DNA from: Thiohalocapsa sp.
Lineage (GTDB): Bacteria; Pseudomonadota; Gammaproteobacteria; Chromatiales; Chromatiaceae
DNA: 64,000 nucleotides
Reading direction: 5' to 3'
NCBI GenBank assembly: GCA_021736785.1
Contig: JAIPFF010000011.1
Span: 46,514-110,513, forward strand
Position numbers and translations under genes: made by a program. The notes beneath the pieces were generated by a model. The model saw nothing but the letters and a program-made list of their open reading frames with translations, did no database searches and was not told the DNA's origin. This document shows, piece by piece, positions 45,098-53,972 of the stretch; the first letter of the stretch is position 1; each line of letters starts with the position of its first letter.

Positions 45098-46831
45098 GTG
45101 ACCGCACGCAGTCCCGCACGAGAAACAACCAGCGACTGGCTCCTGCCGCTCACGCTGATCGCCGCCGTCACCGCTTGGCGTCTCCTCATCGCCGCGATGG
45201 TCCCGGTGACCCAAGACGAGGCCTATTACTTCGACTGGGCGCGCTCGCTCGCCTTCGGCTATTTCGACCACCCGCCCGGGGTGGCGCTGCTCGGCATCGG
45301 CACTTGGCTCGCGCCGGGCTCGGCGCTGGCGGCGCGGCTGGGGGCGGTCGCGGCCGGCGCACTGACGCTGGTGGTGCTATGGCGTTTTTACCGGGCTTGC
45401 GGCCTGAGACGCGACTCGGGCCTGCTGCTGTCGCTGGTACTCGCCGCGGCCACGCTGCCGGGACTGATCGCCGGCGTCATCACCACGCCGGACACCGTGC
45501 TTGCGCTGTGCTGGGCGCTGGCGTTGCACGAAGGGCTGGCGGCTCTGCAGGGGCGACGTCAGCGGTGGGTGACCGCGGGCGCAGCCGTCGGACTCGGGCT
45601 GCTCGGCAAATACACCATGGTCGTCATCGGCCCGGTCTTCCTCTGGGCGATCATCGCGACCGACCCAAGGGCGCTGCGCACGCGCTGGCCCTATCTCGGC
45701 GCGCTGGCCGCGCTGTTGGTCTTCATGCCGAACATCCTTTGGAACGCCTACAACGATTGGCTGACGATGCGCTTTCAGTTCGGTCATGGTTTCTCGACCG
45801 AAACCGGCCCGCTGACATTGGCCGCCGACGCGCTGCCGTCTGCCGTCGGACCGATGGCCTATGTCAAGGATGCCTCGGAGCCGATGGCGCTGTCGCAACG
45901 GCTCGAGAGCGTGCTTTCCTACTTCGGCACGCAGCTCGCGTTTTGGGGCGCGCTGCTGTTGCCGCTGCTGATCGCGCTGAAAAGGGCATCGGGCGCCGGC
46001 AGCCGGCTCGCGCGCGCGCGAGCGGCGCTGCGTGCGCGCATCGATGCGAGGGCGCGGAGCCTGTTGGCCGCCGGCACCCTCTTCCCGCTGCTGTTCTTCG
46101 GCGCGGTGGCCACGGTCAGCCAAGTGGAACCGAACTGGTCCGCACTCTACCTGGCCACCGCGGCACCGCTGGCGGCCGTTGCGCTGCAGCCACTGCGCCG
46201 CTGGGCACTGGTCGCCGCGGGCATCAACGCGGCGCTGCTTACCCTGTACGCCGTCCATGCGGCGACTGCCGCCCTGCCGCTGCCCAATGCCGCCGAGCGC
46301 ATCATGCGCGAGACCCAGGGCTATCGGGAGCTGGCCGCCTATGTCGCCACACTCGACGCGCCCGTCTTCGCCGACCGCTACCCCTACGCGGCCATGCTGA
46401 ATTTCCATCAGCCCGGCCTGTCGGTGGCGCAGTGGCCGGGTATCACCCGCCCGTCCGAGTACGGCCGCGGACATCTCGCGCCGATCCCCGGTCTCGAGCA
46501 GCTGCGGCAATCGGGCTTCTGGCTCGTCGCGCACAAATTCTCGCCGCCGGAGATTCCGGGCTTTCGGGCGACGCGCACGCAAACCGCGATCGCATGCCGC
46601 GCCAAGCCGCTGCAAATCTTCGAAGGCGCCGTCGGCACCGCGGCCGGCGGCTGCGAGAAGCCGTTCTTGATCTTGAGCATCTATCGCTACCGGGCGGCTG
46701 CCGACGGCAACCGACCGGACAGCACAGACACCGCCCGGCCGCGCGCCGATCATCAGACGCCGCTGACGCGGACCGCTGCCGGCGAGCCATCGGACGGCGG
46801 GAGCACGCCCGCGCCGCCCATCGACGGCTGA
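45098..46831 (+). CDS. Glycosyltransferase family 39 (ArnT-like)
   Basis: 577 residues from GTG 45098, with GGGAG ~9 bases upstream. About ten hydrophobic segments; the first periplasmic loop has the GT39 acidic motif TQDEAYYFDWARSL and YFDHPPGVALLG. These enzymes move a sugar from a lipid-phosphate donor to lipid A, a protein or a glycan in the periplasm. The final ~60 residues are low-complexity and polar. Its stop directly abuts the convergent transporter stop. Confidence 0.88.
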   Translation: MTARSPARETTSDWLLPLTLIAAVTAWRLLIAAMVPVTQDEAYYFDWARSLAFGYFDHPPGVALLGIGTWLAPGSALAARLGAVAAGALTLVVLWRFYRACGLRRDSGLLLSLVLAAATLPGLIAGVITTPDTVLALCWALALHEGLAALQGRRQRWVTAGAAVGLGLLGKYTMVVIGPVFLWAIIATDPRALRTRWPYLGALAALLVFMPNILWNAYNDWLTMRFQFGHGFSTETGPLTLAADALPSAVGPMAYVKDASEPMALSQRLESVLSYFGTQLAFWGALLLPLLIALKRASGAGSRLARARAALRARIDARARSLLAAGTLFPLLFFGAVATVSQVEPNWSALYLATAAPLAAVALQPLRRWALVAAGINAALLTLYAVHAATAALPLPNAAERIMRETQGYRELAAYVATLDAPVFADRYPYAAMLNFHQPGLSVAQWPGITRPSEYGRGHLAPIPGLEQLRQSGFWLVAHKFSPPEIPGFRATRTQTAIACRAKPLQIFEGAVGTAAGGCEKPFLILSIYRYRAAADGNRPDSTDTARPRADHQTPLTRTAAGEPSDGGSTPAPPIDG

Positions 46832-47590
46832 CTATTGCGCGGCGCGGCGCTTCATTTCGGCCGCCACTGCCGGCCCGAGAAAACCGTCGATCACGGAGCG
46901 CGACAAGTAGATCAGCGGCGTCAGCGCAATCGCCGCGAAGGATTTATATAAATAGTTCACGGTGCCCACCGCCAGGAACAGCGATAGGGACCACTGCTGC
47001 GGACCCAGCACGAAGGCGATATAGAGCACCACGAAGCTGTCCACCAGTTGCGAGACCAGCGTGGAGCCGGTCGCGCGCGCCCAAATCAGCCGGTCGCCGG
47101 TGATTCGGCGCACGCGATGAAACACCGAGACGTCGATCAGCTGCCCGATCAGGAATGCGATCACCGACCCGCCGATCGTCCACATTCCCTGCCCGAAGAT
47201 CACCGAGAAGGCGGCCTGCATATCCGGCACTCCCCGGTCGGCGGAAACGCCGACCCACCATTGCGCGGGCGCCAGCGCAATCGCCAGGTAGGCGAAGAAA
47301 AAGGCGTAGATGATCAACCCGACGGTCAGAAACGAGATGAAGCGCACGCCCCGCTTGCCGAAATACTCGTTGATGACATCGGTCATGATGAACACGACCG
47401 GCCACAGCAATACACCGGCGGTGAAGCTGAGCGAGCCCTGCTGCCCGAACAGATCCCAGTCGAAGGGCTGCAGGCCGAGGGTATCTTCGAGGGCAAAGAT
47501 CTTGATGCCGATGAACTCGGCAATCAGGGCATTCGCAATGAAAAAGCCGCCGAGGACGATGAACAGGGCCGTTGCGCGGTCTTTTGGCAT
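46832..47590 (-). CDS. Queuosine precursor transporter (YhhQ/VUT family)
   Basis: 252 residues from ATG 47590. Six or more hydrophobic segments and the family pattern GVLLWPVVFIMTDVINEYFGKRGVRFISF and GSTLVSQLVDSFVVLYIAF. Characterised members import 7-cyano-7-deazaguanine for tRNA queuosine. It sits upstream of a tandem repeat array and the dcd gene. Confidence 0.93.
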   Translation of the reverse strand: MPKDRATALFIVLGGFFIANALIAEFIGIKIFALEDTLGLQPFDWDLFGQQGSLSFTAGVLLWPVVFIMTDVINEYFGKRGVRFISFLTVGLIIYAFFFAYLAIALAPAQWWVGVSADRGVPDMQAAFSVIFGQGMWTIGGSVIAFLIGQLIDVSVFHRVRRITGDRLIWARATGSTLVSQLVDSFVVLYIAFVLGPQQWSLSLFLAVGTVNYLYKSFAAIALTPLIYLSRSVIDGFLGPAVAAEMKRRAAQ

Positions 47591-47736
47591 CGTCGGGCTC
47601 TTCGCGGCACTCGGACTTGGCTCACCGAGCGGGTTTTCGCTCGGGTCTCTCCGGAGCCCGGGCTGGGTCCGGGACTTCGCGACGAGCCGGGCTTCGGCGC
47701 CCCGGGGCCAAGGCGTCGAACGTCGCGGCCCGGGCG

Positions 47737-47876
47737 TCAGATTTTGGGCGTCAGGTCTCGGGCTTTAGGGCCTAGGCGTCAGGTCTCGGGCCTCAGGTCT
47801 CGGGCCTTAGGTCTCGGGCCTTAGGTCTCGGGCGTCAGGGCCCAGGCCTCAGGTTAGGGACTTCAGGGCTTGGGCA
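47737..47876 (+). repeat. 14-bp degenerate tandem array (about 10 units)
   Basis: Units of 14 bases run without gaps: five of them match TCAGGTCTCGGGCC or TTAGGTCTCGGGCC with at most one or two changes (47779-47834 are nearly perfect), and the outer units are more degenerate. The last unit, TCAGGGCTTGGGCA at 47863, is the stop and last codons of dcd read in reverse, so the array runs straight into the gene end. Confidence 0.92.
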
Positions 47877-48432
47877 GGGTGACGCCCGTCTGCCCCTGGT
47901 ATTTCCCGCCACGGTCGCCGTAGGAGGTCTCGCACACCTCGTCGGACTCCAAAAACAGAATCTGCGCCACGCCCTCGTTGGCGTAGACCTTGGCCGGCAG
48001 CGGCGTCGTGTTCGAAAACTCCAGCGTCACGTGCCCTTCCCATTCGGGCTCGAGCGGCGTCACGTTGACGATAATCCCGCAGCGGGCGTAGGTGGACTTG
48101 CCCAAGCAGATGGTGAGCACATTGCGGGGAATACGGAAGTATTCAACCGTACGCGCAAGGGCGAATGAGTTCGGCGGAATGATGCACACATCGGACTTCA
48201 GATCCACGAAGCTGGAAGAATCGAAATTCTTCGGATCCACAATGGCCGAGTTGATGTTGGTGAAAATCTTGAATTCGTCGGCACAGCGGATGTCGTAGCC
48301 GTAGCTCGACGTGCCGTAGGAGATCACGCGCTCGCCGCGCTCGCTTTCGCGAATTTGCCCGGAGACGAACGGCTCGATCATGCCGTGCTCCGCGGCCATG
48401 CGGCGGATCCAGCGATCGGACTTGATGGACAT
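47863..48432 (-). CDS. dcd: dCTP deaminase
   Basis: 189 residues. [20 protein letters not shown] at the N-terminus, [53 protein letters not shown]. It deaminates dCTP to dUTP, the main route to dTTP in gammaproteobacteria. The C-terminal codons (LPKP and stop) form the last unit of the adjacent tandem array. Confidence 0.97.
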   Translation of the reverse strand: MSIKSDRWIRRMAAEHGMIEPFVSGQIRESERGERVISYGTSSYGYDIRCADEFKIFTNINSAIVDPKNFDSSSFVDLKSDVCIIPPNSFALARTVEYFRIPRNVLTICLGKSTYARCGIIVNVTPLEPEWEGHVTLEFSNTTPLPAKVYANEGVAQILFLESDEVCETSYGDRGGKYQGQTGVTLPKP

Positions 48433-48527
48433 GGGACTACCTGCGAACTGGCGGACTATTCGCCGGGCGGCGAAAGCGGCCGCGGGCGGACGGGTGTGGT
48501 CGGGACGCCGCCGACGGCGAGCCGCGC

Positions 48528-49034
48528 TCAGAACAACTCACGTAATAATGTACCGTGGGCCACCCGAACCGGCACCGCGCCGGAACGATCGCCGCGGCCG
48601 AGAATCTCCATGCGGACGCGCGCGATGCCGGAGTGCAGCATGCCGATGCGCGCCGCCGCACCGCGGGAGAGATCGATGGTTCGGCCCTGAATGAAGGGTC
48701 CGCGGTCATTGATGGTCACCACCACGCTGCGCCCGTTGCGCACATGCGTGACACGCACCCGGGTGCCGAATGGAAGCGTCTTGTGCGCCGCGGTCATCGC
48801 GTTTTGGTTGAAGCGCTCGCCGTTCGCCGTCTTGCGCCCGTGAAAGCCCTTCCCGTAAAACGATGCCACGCCTTCCGCCGCGTGCGCCGCCGGCAGCGGC
48901 ATCAGCAGCGGCCAGGCGATCAACAGCCAGGGCAGCCTCGCCAGCAGCGGGCCGAACGGCCGTTGCGCGACGCAGGCCGAGTCGCGGTCGGCGGCGTCCG
49001 CCGCGGCAAGACGAGTCGATTGTCTGATCATCAC
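48528..49034 (-). CDS. RlpA-like septal ring lytic transglycosylase
   Basis: 168 residues with a signal segment ([26 protein letters not shown]) and a double-psi beta-barrel: [71 protein letters not shown]. RlpA enzymes cut peptidoglycan lacking stem peptides. No SPOR domain is present and no lipobox is visible, unlike E. coli RlpA. Overlaps the upstream transglycosylase by 4 bp. Confidence 0.9.
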   Translation of the reverse strand: MMIRQSTRLAAADAADRDSACVAQRPFGPLLARLPWLLIAWPLLMPLPAAHAAEGVASFYGKGFHGRKTANGERFNQNAMTAAHKTLPFGTRVRVTHVRNGRSVVVTINDRGPFIQGRTIDLSRGAAARIGMLHSGIARVRMEILGRGDRSGAVPVRVAHGTLLRELF

Positions 49035-50224
49035 TGACCTCGGAACATGCTTGGTTTAGGCTCGCCGGCGGCGAGACGTACTGAATTTTGCGGCAGCCAA
49101 ACCGTCGTGCCCGCCGGGAACGTATAGACACCGTCGCGGGCCGGGCCAAGCCATGCCAGATTGTGCTTTGCCAGCACTGCCCGCGGCACCCGGAATTCGC
49201 GTGATAAATCGTCGGCGCTCATGGCATACCTCAGCACAACGGGCTGATCCGATAGCGGCTTTTGGTAGCGTACGCCTTCGGGAAAATAGTGCTCGGCGTT
49301 CAGCGCCACGTGGCGGGCGGCCAAGAACTCCGCATAGAAATTGCGCGAGGCGAAACCGAAGTAGCGGCCGTCGTAGTCGGCGACGATGCGGGCGATATCG
49401 TTGCCGTAGCGCGCCTGCGCACGCATCATGCCGCCGAGTCCGTGGTTGTAGGAGGTCACGGCCAGCGGCCACGAACCGAGGGTGCGGTAGGATTTCTTCA
49501 GATAGCGCGCCGCGGCATCGGCCGATACCACGGGATCGAGACGCTCGTCCACGGCACCATTGACGGTCATGTACTGCTGGCCGGTCGAACGAATGAACTG
49601 CCACATGCCGGTTGCGCCGGCACTGGAACGTGCGTGCAGCTGAAACGACGACTCCACATGGGGCAGAAACGCGAAATCGTCCGGCAAACCGTGCCGGCGG
49701 AATATATCCCGGAACTTCGCGTCGTAGCGCCCGCTCACTTCGAGGCCTGTCAAAAAGCGCTCGCGCAGGCCGCGCTGGCTGCGCACGCGCTCGCTCGCTC
49801 CGAACAGCGCCCCGCGGCCGCCTGCTGCCTCGAGCTGCGCCTTCAACTCCCGATCGGCCTGGGAAAGCTGCCGGCGCTCGCCGAGCTTGCGCTCCAACGC
49901 GCGCAGGCGTGAGCTCCATTTGTCTTTTTCCGCGCGCACGAAGGCTAGCTGCGCGGGCGTGTAGCTTTCTTCCAGCGGCCCCGGCAACTGGACGACGTCG
50001 TAGACGACGGCCATATGGCGATTATCGTGGATGGCGACTTGGCGGCGGCTCCAGACGGCGTAGACGTTGCGCCAGAATTCGACGTTGCCTTCGAGACCCG
50101 CGGGCTGCGGAAACGCTGCATTGGCGTCTGCGGCCGGGTCTATTCGATCGCCCCCGGCGCAGCCCTGCAGAAGCACGCCGGCGGCCGCGAGCGCCACCAA
50201 GATACCCCGGATCCAACAAGACAT
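49031..50224 (-). CDS. Lipoprotein lytic transglycosylase (MltD-like) with C-terminal LysM-like region
   Basis: 397 residues. Lipobox GVLLQGC near residue 22. The SLT domain has [32 protein letters not shown] with catalytic Glu and [11 protein letters not shown]. The C-terminal ~70 residues ([33 protein letters not shown]) resemble a LysM-like repeat. It cleaves glycan strands with 1,6-anhydro product. Forms an operon with the rlpA-like gene. Confidence 0.9.
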   Translation of the reverse strand: MSCWIRGILVALAAAGVLLQGCAGGDRIDPAADANAAFPQPAGLEGNVEFWRNVYAVWSRRQVAIHDNRHMAVVYDVVQLPGPLEESYTPAQLAFVRAEKDKWSSRLRALERKLGERRQLSQADRELKAQLEAAGGRGALFGASERVRSQRGLRERFLTGLEVSGRYDAKFRDIFRRHGLPDDFAFLPHVESSFQLHARSSAGATGMWQFIRSTGQQYMTVNGAVDERLDPVVSADAAARYLKKSYRTLGSWPLAVTSYNHGLGGMMRAQARYGNDIARIVADYDGRYFGFASRNFYAEFLAARHVALNAEHYFPEGVRYQKPLSDQPVVLRYAMSADDLSREFRVPRAVLAKHNLAWLGPARDGVYTFPAGTTVWLPQNSVRLAAGEPKPSMFRGQ

Positions 50225-50379
50225 TAGAAGATTCCCCGGATCGACACGGACCGATTATCATCCCGCGCCAGATTACAGCACGAGACTTTAACCGCCGCCA
50301 CTTCAAGGGGTCAAAGTTATCGGGAATGCCGGCGGGATCCGCGGCCGTTGGACCGGGTGCGACGCAACCGAAACGCCGG

Positions 50380-50399
50380 CGCCGGAGACGTCTCCGGCG
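50380..50399. repeat. 20-bp perfect palindrome
   Basis: CGCCGGAGACGTCTCCGGCG is its own reverse complement. It lies in the non-coding gap between the HTH regulator and the transglycosylase, 10 bp from a second larger palindrome. Confidence 0.9.
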
Positions 50400-50408
50400 G
50401 GTCGTGCG

Positions 50409-50434
50409 GCGCCGGCGGATGCATCCGCCGGCGC
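50409..50434. repeat. 26-bp perfect palindrome
   Basis: GCGCCGGCGGATG followed by its exact reverse complement, centred on ATGCAT. It ends 7 bp before the stop of the HTH gene. No T-run follows on the minus strand, so it is not a standard terminator, but as RNA it would form a strong hairpin at the 3' end of that transcript. Confidence 0.9.
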
Positions 50435-50441
50435 ATCCGCA

Positions 50442-50774
50442 TCAGGACATGTAGCGCCCCTGGGACTCCGACACGCGCATGATAACGTCCCGGCCCCGGT
50501 CGTCCGTCTTTCGGAAACGCTCGATCAGCATCCACTCCTCGGGCGACAACGGCGAGGTGTCGTCCAGGCAGAGCAGATAGCTCGGCGTCGGGTCTTCGAG
50601 GGCCTCCGCGAGCTCTTGGGCCTCTTCGATGCCCATGCGGCGGATGCCCTGTTCGTAATTGCTGATTCTGGATTTGGATAACGTCTTCGTTCTCGCCGCC
50701 AGCTCCGCCAAGCTGAGCTTCTTCGCTGTCCTTGCCGCTCGAAGACGCTGCCCGATCTGTTTGTTGAGAGTCAT
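50442..50774 (-). CDS. XRE-family helix-turn-helix regulator
   Basis: 110 residues from ATG 50774. Residues ~5-60 form a Cro/CI-type HTH (IGQRLRAARTAKKLSLAELAART, SRISNYEQGIRRM). The C-terminal ~50 residues contain LSPEEWMLIERFRKTDDRGRDVIMRVSESQG, seen in phage-type and stress-type XRE regulators. Direct repeats upstream could be its operator. No target gene is evident nearby. Confidence 0.88.
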   Translation of the reverse strand: MTLNKQIGQRLRAARTAKKLSLAELAARTKTLSKSRISNYEQGIRRMGIEEAQELAEALEDPTPSYLLCLDDTSPLSPEEWMLIERFRKTDDRGRDVIMRVSESQGRYMS

Positions 50775-50827
50775 TGCCTTAGGATATATAAGCCACTTGG
50801 CGCAGTGGTACACATTTGGGCACAAAT

Positions 50828-50856
50828 TTTGCGTGCGCATAAGCGACTTTGCGTGC
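50828..50856 (-). promoter_or_regulatory. Direct repeat pair upstream of the HTH gene
   Basis: TTTGCGTGC occurs at 50828-50836 and again at 50848-50856, 20 bp apart (about two helix turns), 54 to 82 bp before the start codon. A nearby small inverted repeat ACAC...GTGT lies at 50863-50875. Candidate autoregulatory operator; no direct evidence. Confidence 0.35.
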
Positions 50857-51006
50857 ATCGGCACACTTATTGTGTCATACCTCATCAACGGCCCTCCCGA
50901 ACGGCTCGGGCGGCCCGAGAACACCCGGCGGCGGCGATGTCGCCATCAACGCAGACGCCGCGAAAAACACCGAATCAGTTGGTTCAGCCGCGATCCCGCC
51001 GCAGGC

Positions 51007-51993
51007 TCAACCCAGCAATCCATCGTCGAACACGCCCGCACCGGCGCGCTGCCGGCGGATGACCCCGCCGGCATCTTCCGGAAACACTTCGTCGAGAATT
51101 TCCTGAAAGCGCTTGGTCTGCGGCGAGAGGAACTTTCCGCGGCGCAGCACCGTCCCGTAGCTTCGGCGCGGAAAATAGCGCTCGAGCGAGGCGCGGCCAA
51201 GCCGCTCTTCGCCGGTGAGGCAGACATCGGTGACGATCGAAATACCCAAGCCGAGCTCGACGTATTTCTTGATGACTTCCCATCCCCCGGCCTCGAGCGT
51301 CACCTTGTAGCTGAGATTGTTCTGCCGGAACACCAGGTCCACCAGGCGCCAAGTACTGAGATGGCGCGGCGGCAGGATCAGACCGTAGGCCGCGATGTCG
51401 GCCAGCGAGACGTCCTCCTTGTTGGCCAGCGGATGATCTTCCGGCGTAATCAGGGTCGGGCGGTAGGTGACGACGGGGCGATAGTTGACGTCGTCCGGGA
51501 CCTCCATCATCGACCCCACCGCCAGATCCACCTCGTCCGCGCGCAGCATGGCCAAGCCGTCGCGGCCGGTCACGTTGTGCAGACGCAGTTCGATCCCCGG
51601 ATACTGAGCCGAGAAACGACGCACCGGCTCGGGCAGGATGTAGAGTATCGTCGACTCACCCGCCGCGATATCGAGCGTACCCTGATCGATACGCCCGCAA
51701 TGCACCGAGAAGGTCTCATGGAGCTTGTCCATGCCCTCGACCAGCGGCTGCGCCAGCTCATAGAGCAGTTCTCCCTCCGGCGTCAGGCGAATCTTGGGAC
51801 CGCGGCGCTCGAACAGCACGGTATCGAGCTCGCGCTCGAGTGCCTGGATTTGCAGCGACACGGTCGGCTGGCTGAGAAAAATCTTCTCCGCTGCGGCGCT
51901 GACGCTGCCGGTACGCGCGGCGTGGCAGAACGCACGCAGTTGCTTCAGGCGGTTCTGCTTGTAGTGAATTTGTTGGCCGCCGGCCATCGGCAC
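51007..51993 (-). CDS. LysR-family transcriptional regulator (CysB-like)
   Basis: 328 residues. N-terminal winged HTH (LKQLRAFCHAARTGSVSAAAEKIFLSQPTVSLQIQALEREL) and a periplasmic-binding-protein-like sensor domain (IAAGESTILYILPEPVRRF, VDLAVGSMMEV). The organisation fits the CysB-like branch that responds to sulfur metabolites, but the effector is not readable from sequence. It lies upstream of a DUF255 gene on the same strand. Confidence 0.85.
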   Translation of the reverse strand: MPMAGGQQIHYKQNRLKQLRAFCHAARTGSVSAAAEKIFLSQPTVSLQIQALERELDTVLFERRGPKIRLTPEGELLYELAQPLVEGMDKLHETFSVHCGRIDQGTLDIAAGESTILYILPEPVRRFSAQYPGIELRLHNVTGRDGLAMLRADEVDLAVGSMMEVPDDVNYRPVVTYRPTLITPEDHPLANKEDVSLADIAAYGLILPPRHLSTWRLVDLVFRQNNLSYKVTLEAGGWEVIKKYVELGLGISIVTDVCLTGEERLGRASLERYFPRRSYGTVLRRGKFLSPQTKRFQEILDEVFPEDAGGVIRRQRAGAGVFDDGLLG

Positions 51994-52064
51994 GGGCCTC
52001 CGCTGAGATCGCGCTCGGCACGAGATCGCGCTAGGCGACGTCGAGCCTCAGTGTTGATAAGGGT

Positions 52065-53933
52065 TTATTGTAGTCGCTTCGGCGATTGTGGCTCGGATGC
52101 GACTGCAAACGCGTTCAGCGCCGCGAGGTTTGCCATCGAGGCATGCTCGAACGGCGCCGCGCCGACCGGGCCGTACACGCCCGACAGTGCTTCCTCGGCC
52201 CGCTCCCGCCACAGGGCTTGCGGGTCATTCAGCAACAGGTCCAGCAAGCGCGCGTCCGGCGCCGGCAGCGGCGCATCGGCGAGCACCCGGGCGCCGGGCA
52301 TGTCGGGAAGCAGTGCGTCATCGCCCGGATACCAGAGCCCATCGCGGCGAAAGCGCACCCACGCATCCCTGGCCAGACGGCGCGACAGCGCCAGAGCCGG
52401 CGCATCGTCCGCGAACGCGGCCCACGCGCGCAGGCCGCCGGCCACGTAGGCATAATCCTCCAGCGTCGCTTCGCCCTGCCGGGACCCGACGCCCCCGGCC
52501 CGATGCAGGCGCTCGCCGTCCCAGAGACCGCCGACCAGCACATCACGGACACGCCGGGCAGCGTCGCCGTAGCCGGCATCGGGAAAGGTCCGGGCACCGT
52601 CCACCAGCGCGGACAACGCCAAGCCGTTCCAGCCCGCCAGCACCTTGTCGTCGCGCGGCAGCACGCGCCCTGCACGCGCCGCGAAAAGCCTCTCCCGGGC
52701 GCTGCCCAAATCCGCCGACGCCGCCGCCGCGCTCGAGCCGAAACGTGCGGCGATCTCGGCCGGCGTCAGACGCAGCCGCGGCAGATTACCGGCCTCCAGT
52801 TCCGCCGGCCCCGAGAGTCCCCAGGCCAATGCCGCGGCGGCGCGCTCGGAAGGTGTCAGCAGTTGCGCCAACTCCACGTTGCGCCAGAGATAGTAGCCGC
52901 CTTCTACACCGTCGCCATCGACCGCCGACAGGCTCGCGATGAATGCGCCGGACGGAGCAGACAACTCGGCGAGCATGAAATCGAGGGTGCGGCGGGCGGT
53001 CTCGCGGTAGGCGGGTGAGCGCAGCACGTCCGCGGCGCGCAAATACAGCGGCACCAGCAGCGCCTGCGTGTAGAGCATCTTCTCGAAATGCGGCGTCTGC
53101 CATCCGGGATCGACGGTATAGCGGAAAAAGCCGCCGCCGATCAGATCGAACAGGCCTTGACCGGCCATGCGGTCGAGCGTGAGGCGCAAAAACTCGGTGA
53201 GCTCGGGATCGGGGGCCCGCGCCGCGACATCCAACAGTGCCGCGAGCTGCGGGGCCATCGGAAAGCGCGTCTGGGTACCGAAACCGCCGGCCAGCGTATC
53301 GGCATAGGCGAGTGCCCGGCGCTTGAGCGCTGCCGTGAGTGCTGCGGGCTCCATATCAGCCGGCTCGGGCGCCTTCGCCGCCGTCTCCGCCAACTCGCGC
53401 GCGGCGTTGCGGGCAACCTCGCCGATGGCGTCACCCTGCTCTGACCAGACACGGGCGGTCCGCTCGACCAAGGCGCGGAATTCGTCGGGCGGCGCATACA
53501 GGGTCGCGTAGAAGGGATGGCCGGCGGGGGTCACGAAGACGTTCAGCGGCCAGCCGGCCTGGCCGCGCATGCGCTCGGCGAAACCGACCAGATAGGCGTC
53601 CAACCCGGAATGCAGTTCCCGGTCGATTTTCACCGGGATGAAGTCGGCATTGAGGATCGCCGCGATCCGGGCGTCGCGGAAGCTCTCGCGCTGCATCACA
53701 TGGCACCAATGACAGGCGAAATAGCCGCTGGAGAGCAGCAGCGGCTTATTTTCGGCGCGCGCCTCCGCCAATGTGTCCGGCCCCCAGTCCCGCCATTGAA
53801 CGGGATCCTCGCCGTGCAGCGCCAGATAAGGTGACGGGTGCCCCTTGAGGGCATTGTCGGCTTCGGCCGTAAGCACGCACAGCGCGAGCAGGCCGGCGGC
53901 GGCAAGCCGCGGCATCGTCATTGCAGACGACAA
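52065..53933 (-). CDS. Exported DUF255 thioredoxin-domain protein
   Basis: 622 residues, with starts at 53933, 53921 or 53918 all possible. A signal peptide (PRLAAAGLLALCVLTAEA) suggests export. The thioredoxin-like domain has CHWCHVMQRESFRD (CxxC at ~74) and KIDRELHSGLDAYLVGFAERMRGQAGWPLNVFVTP. The remainder is an (alpha/alpha)6 barrel (HFEKMLYTQALLVPLYLRAA, DDKVLAGWNGLALSALVDGA). A cytosolic paralogue lies at 60847. The biochemical role of the family is unknown. Confidence 0.9.
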   Translation of the reverse strand: MSSAMTMPRLAAAGLLALCVLTAEADNALKGHPSPYLALHGEDPVQWRDWGPDTLAEARAENKPLLLSSGYFACHWCHVMQRESFRDARIAAILNADFIPVKIDRELHSGLDAYLVGFAERMRGQAGWPLNVFVTPAGHPFYATLYAPPDEFRALVERTARVWSEQGDAIGEVARNAARELAETAAKAPEPADMEPAALTAALKRRALAYADTLAGGFGTQTRFPMAPQLAALLDVAARAPDPELTEFLRLTLDRMAGQGLFDLIGGGFFRYTVDPGWQTPHFEKMLYTQALLVPLYLRAADVLRSPAYRETARRTLDFMLAELSAPSGAFIASLSAVDGDGVEGGYYLWRNVELAQLLTPSERAAAALAWGLSGPAELEAGNLPRLRLTPAEIAARFGSSAAAASADLGSARERLFAARAGRVLPRDDKVLAGWNGLALSALVDGARTFPDAGYGDAARRVRDVLVGGLWDGERLHRAGGVGSRQGEATLEDYAYVAGGLRAWAAFADDAPALALSRRLARDAWVRFRRDGLWYPGDDALLPDMPGARVLADAPLPAPDARLLDLLLNDPQALWRERAEEALSGVYGPVGAAPFEHASMANLAALNAFAVASEPQSPKRLQ

Positions 53934-53972
53934 CCGCGCGGACGTGTCGGTGAGCCGTTCCGGCGGGTTCCG

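Noticed and set aside
45175..47103. 642-codon frame overlapping the GT39 gene
   Set aside because: Arginine- and alanine-rich frame-shifted reading of the GT39 gene, without membrane helices or motifs.
47737..47876. Possible CRISPR array
   Set aside because: Units are contiguous 14-mers without spacers and merge into the dcd gene end; no cas genes are present.
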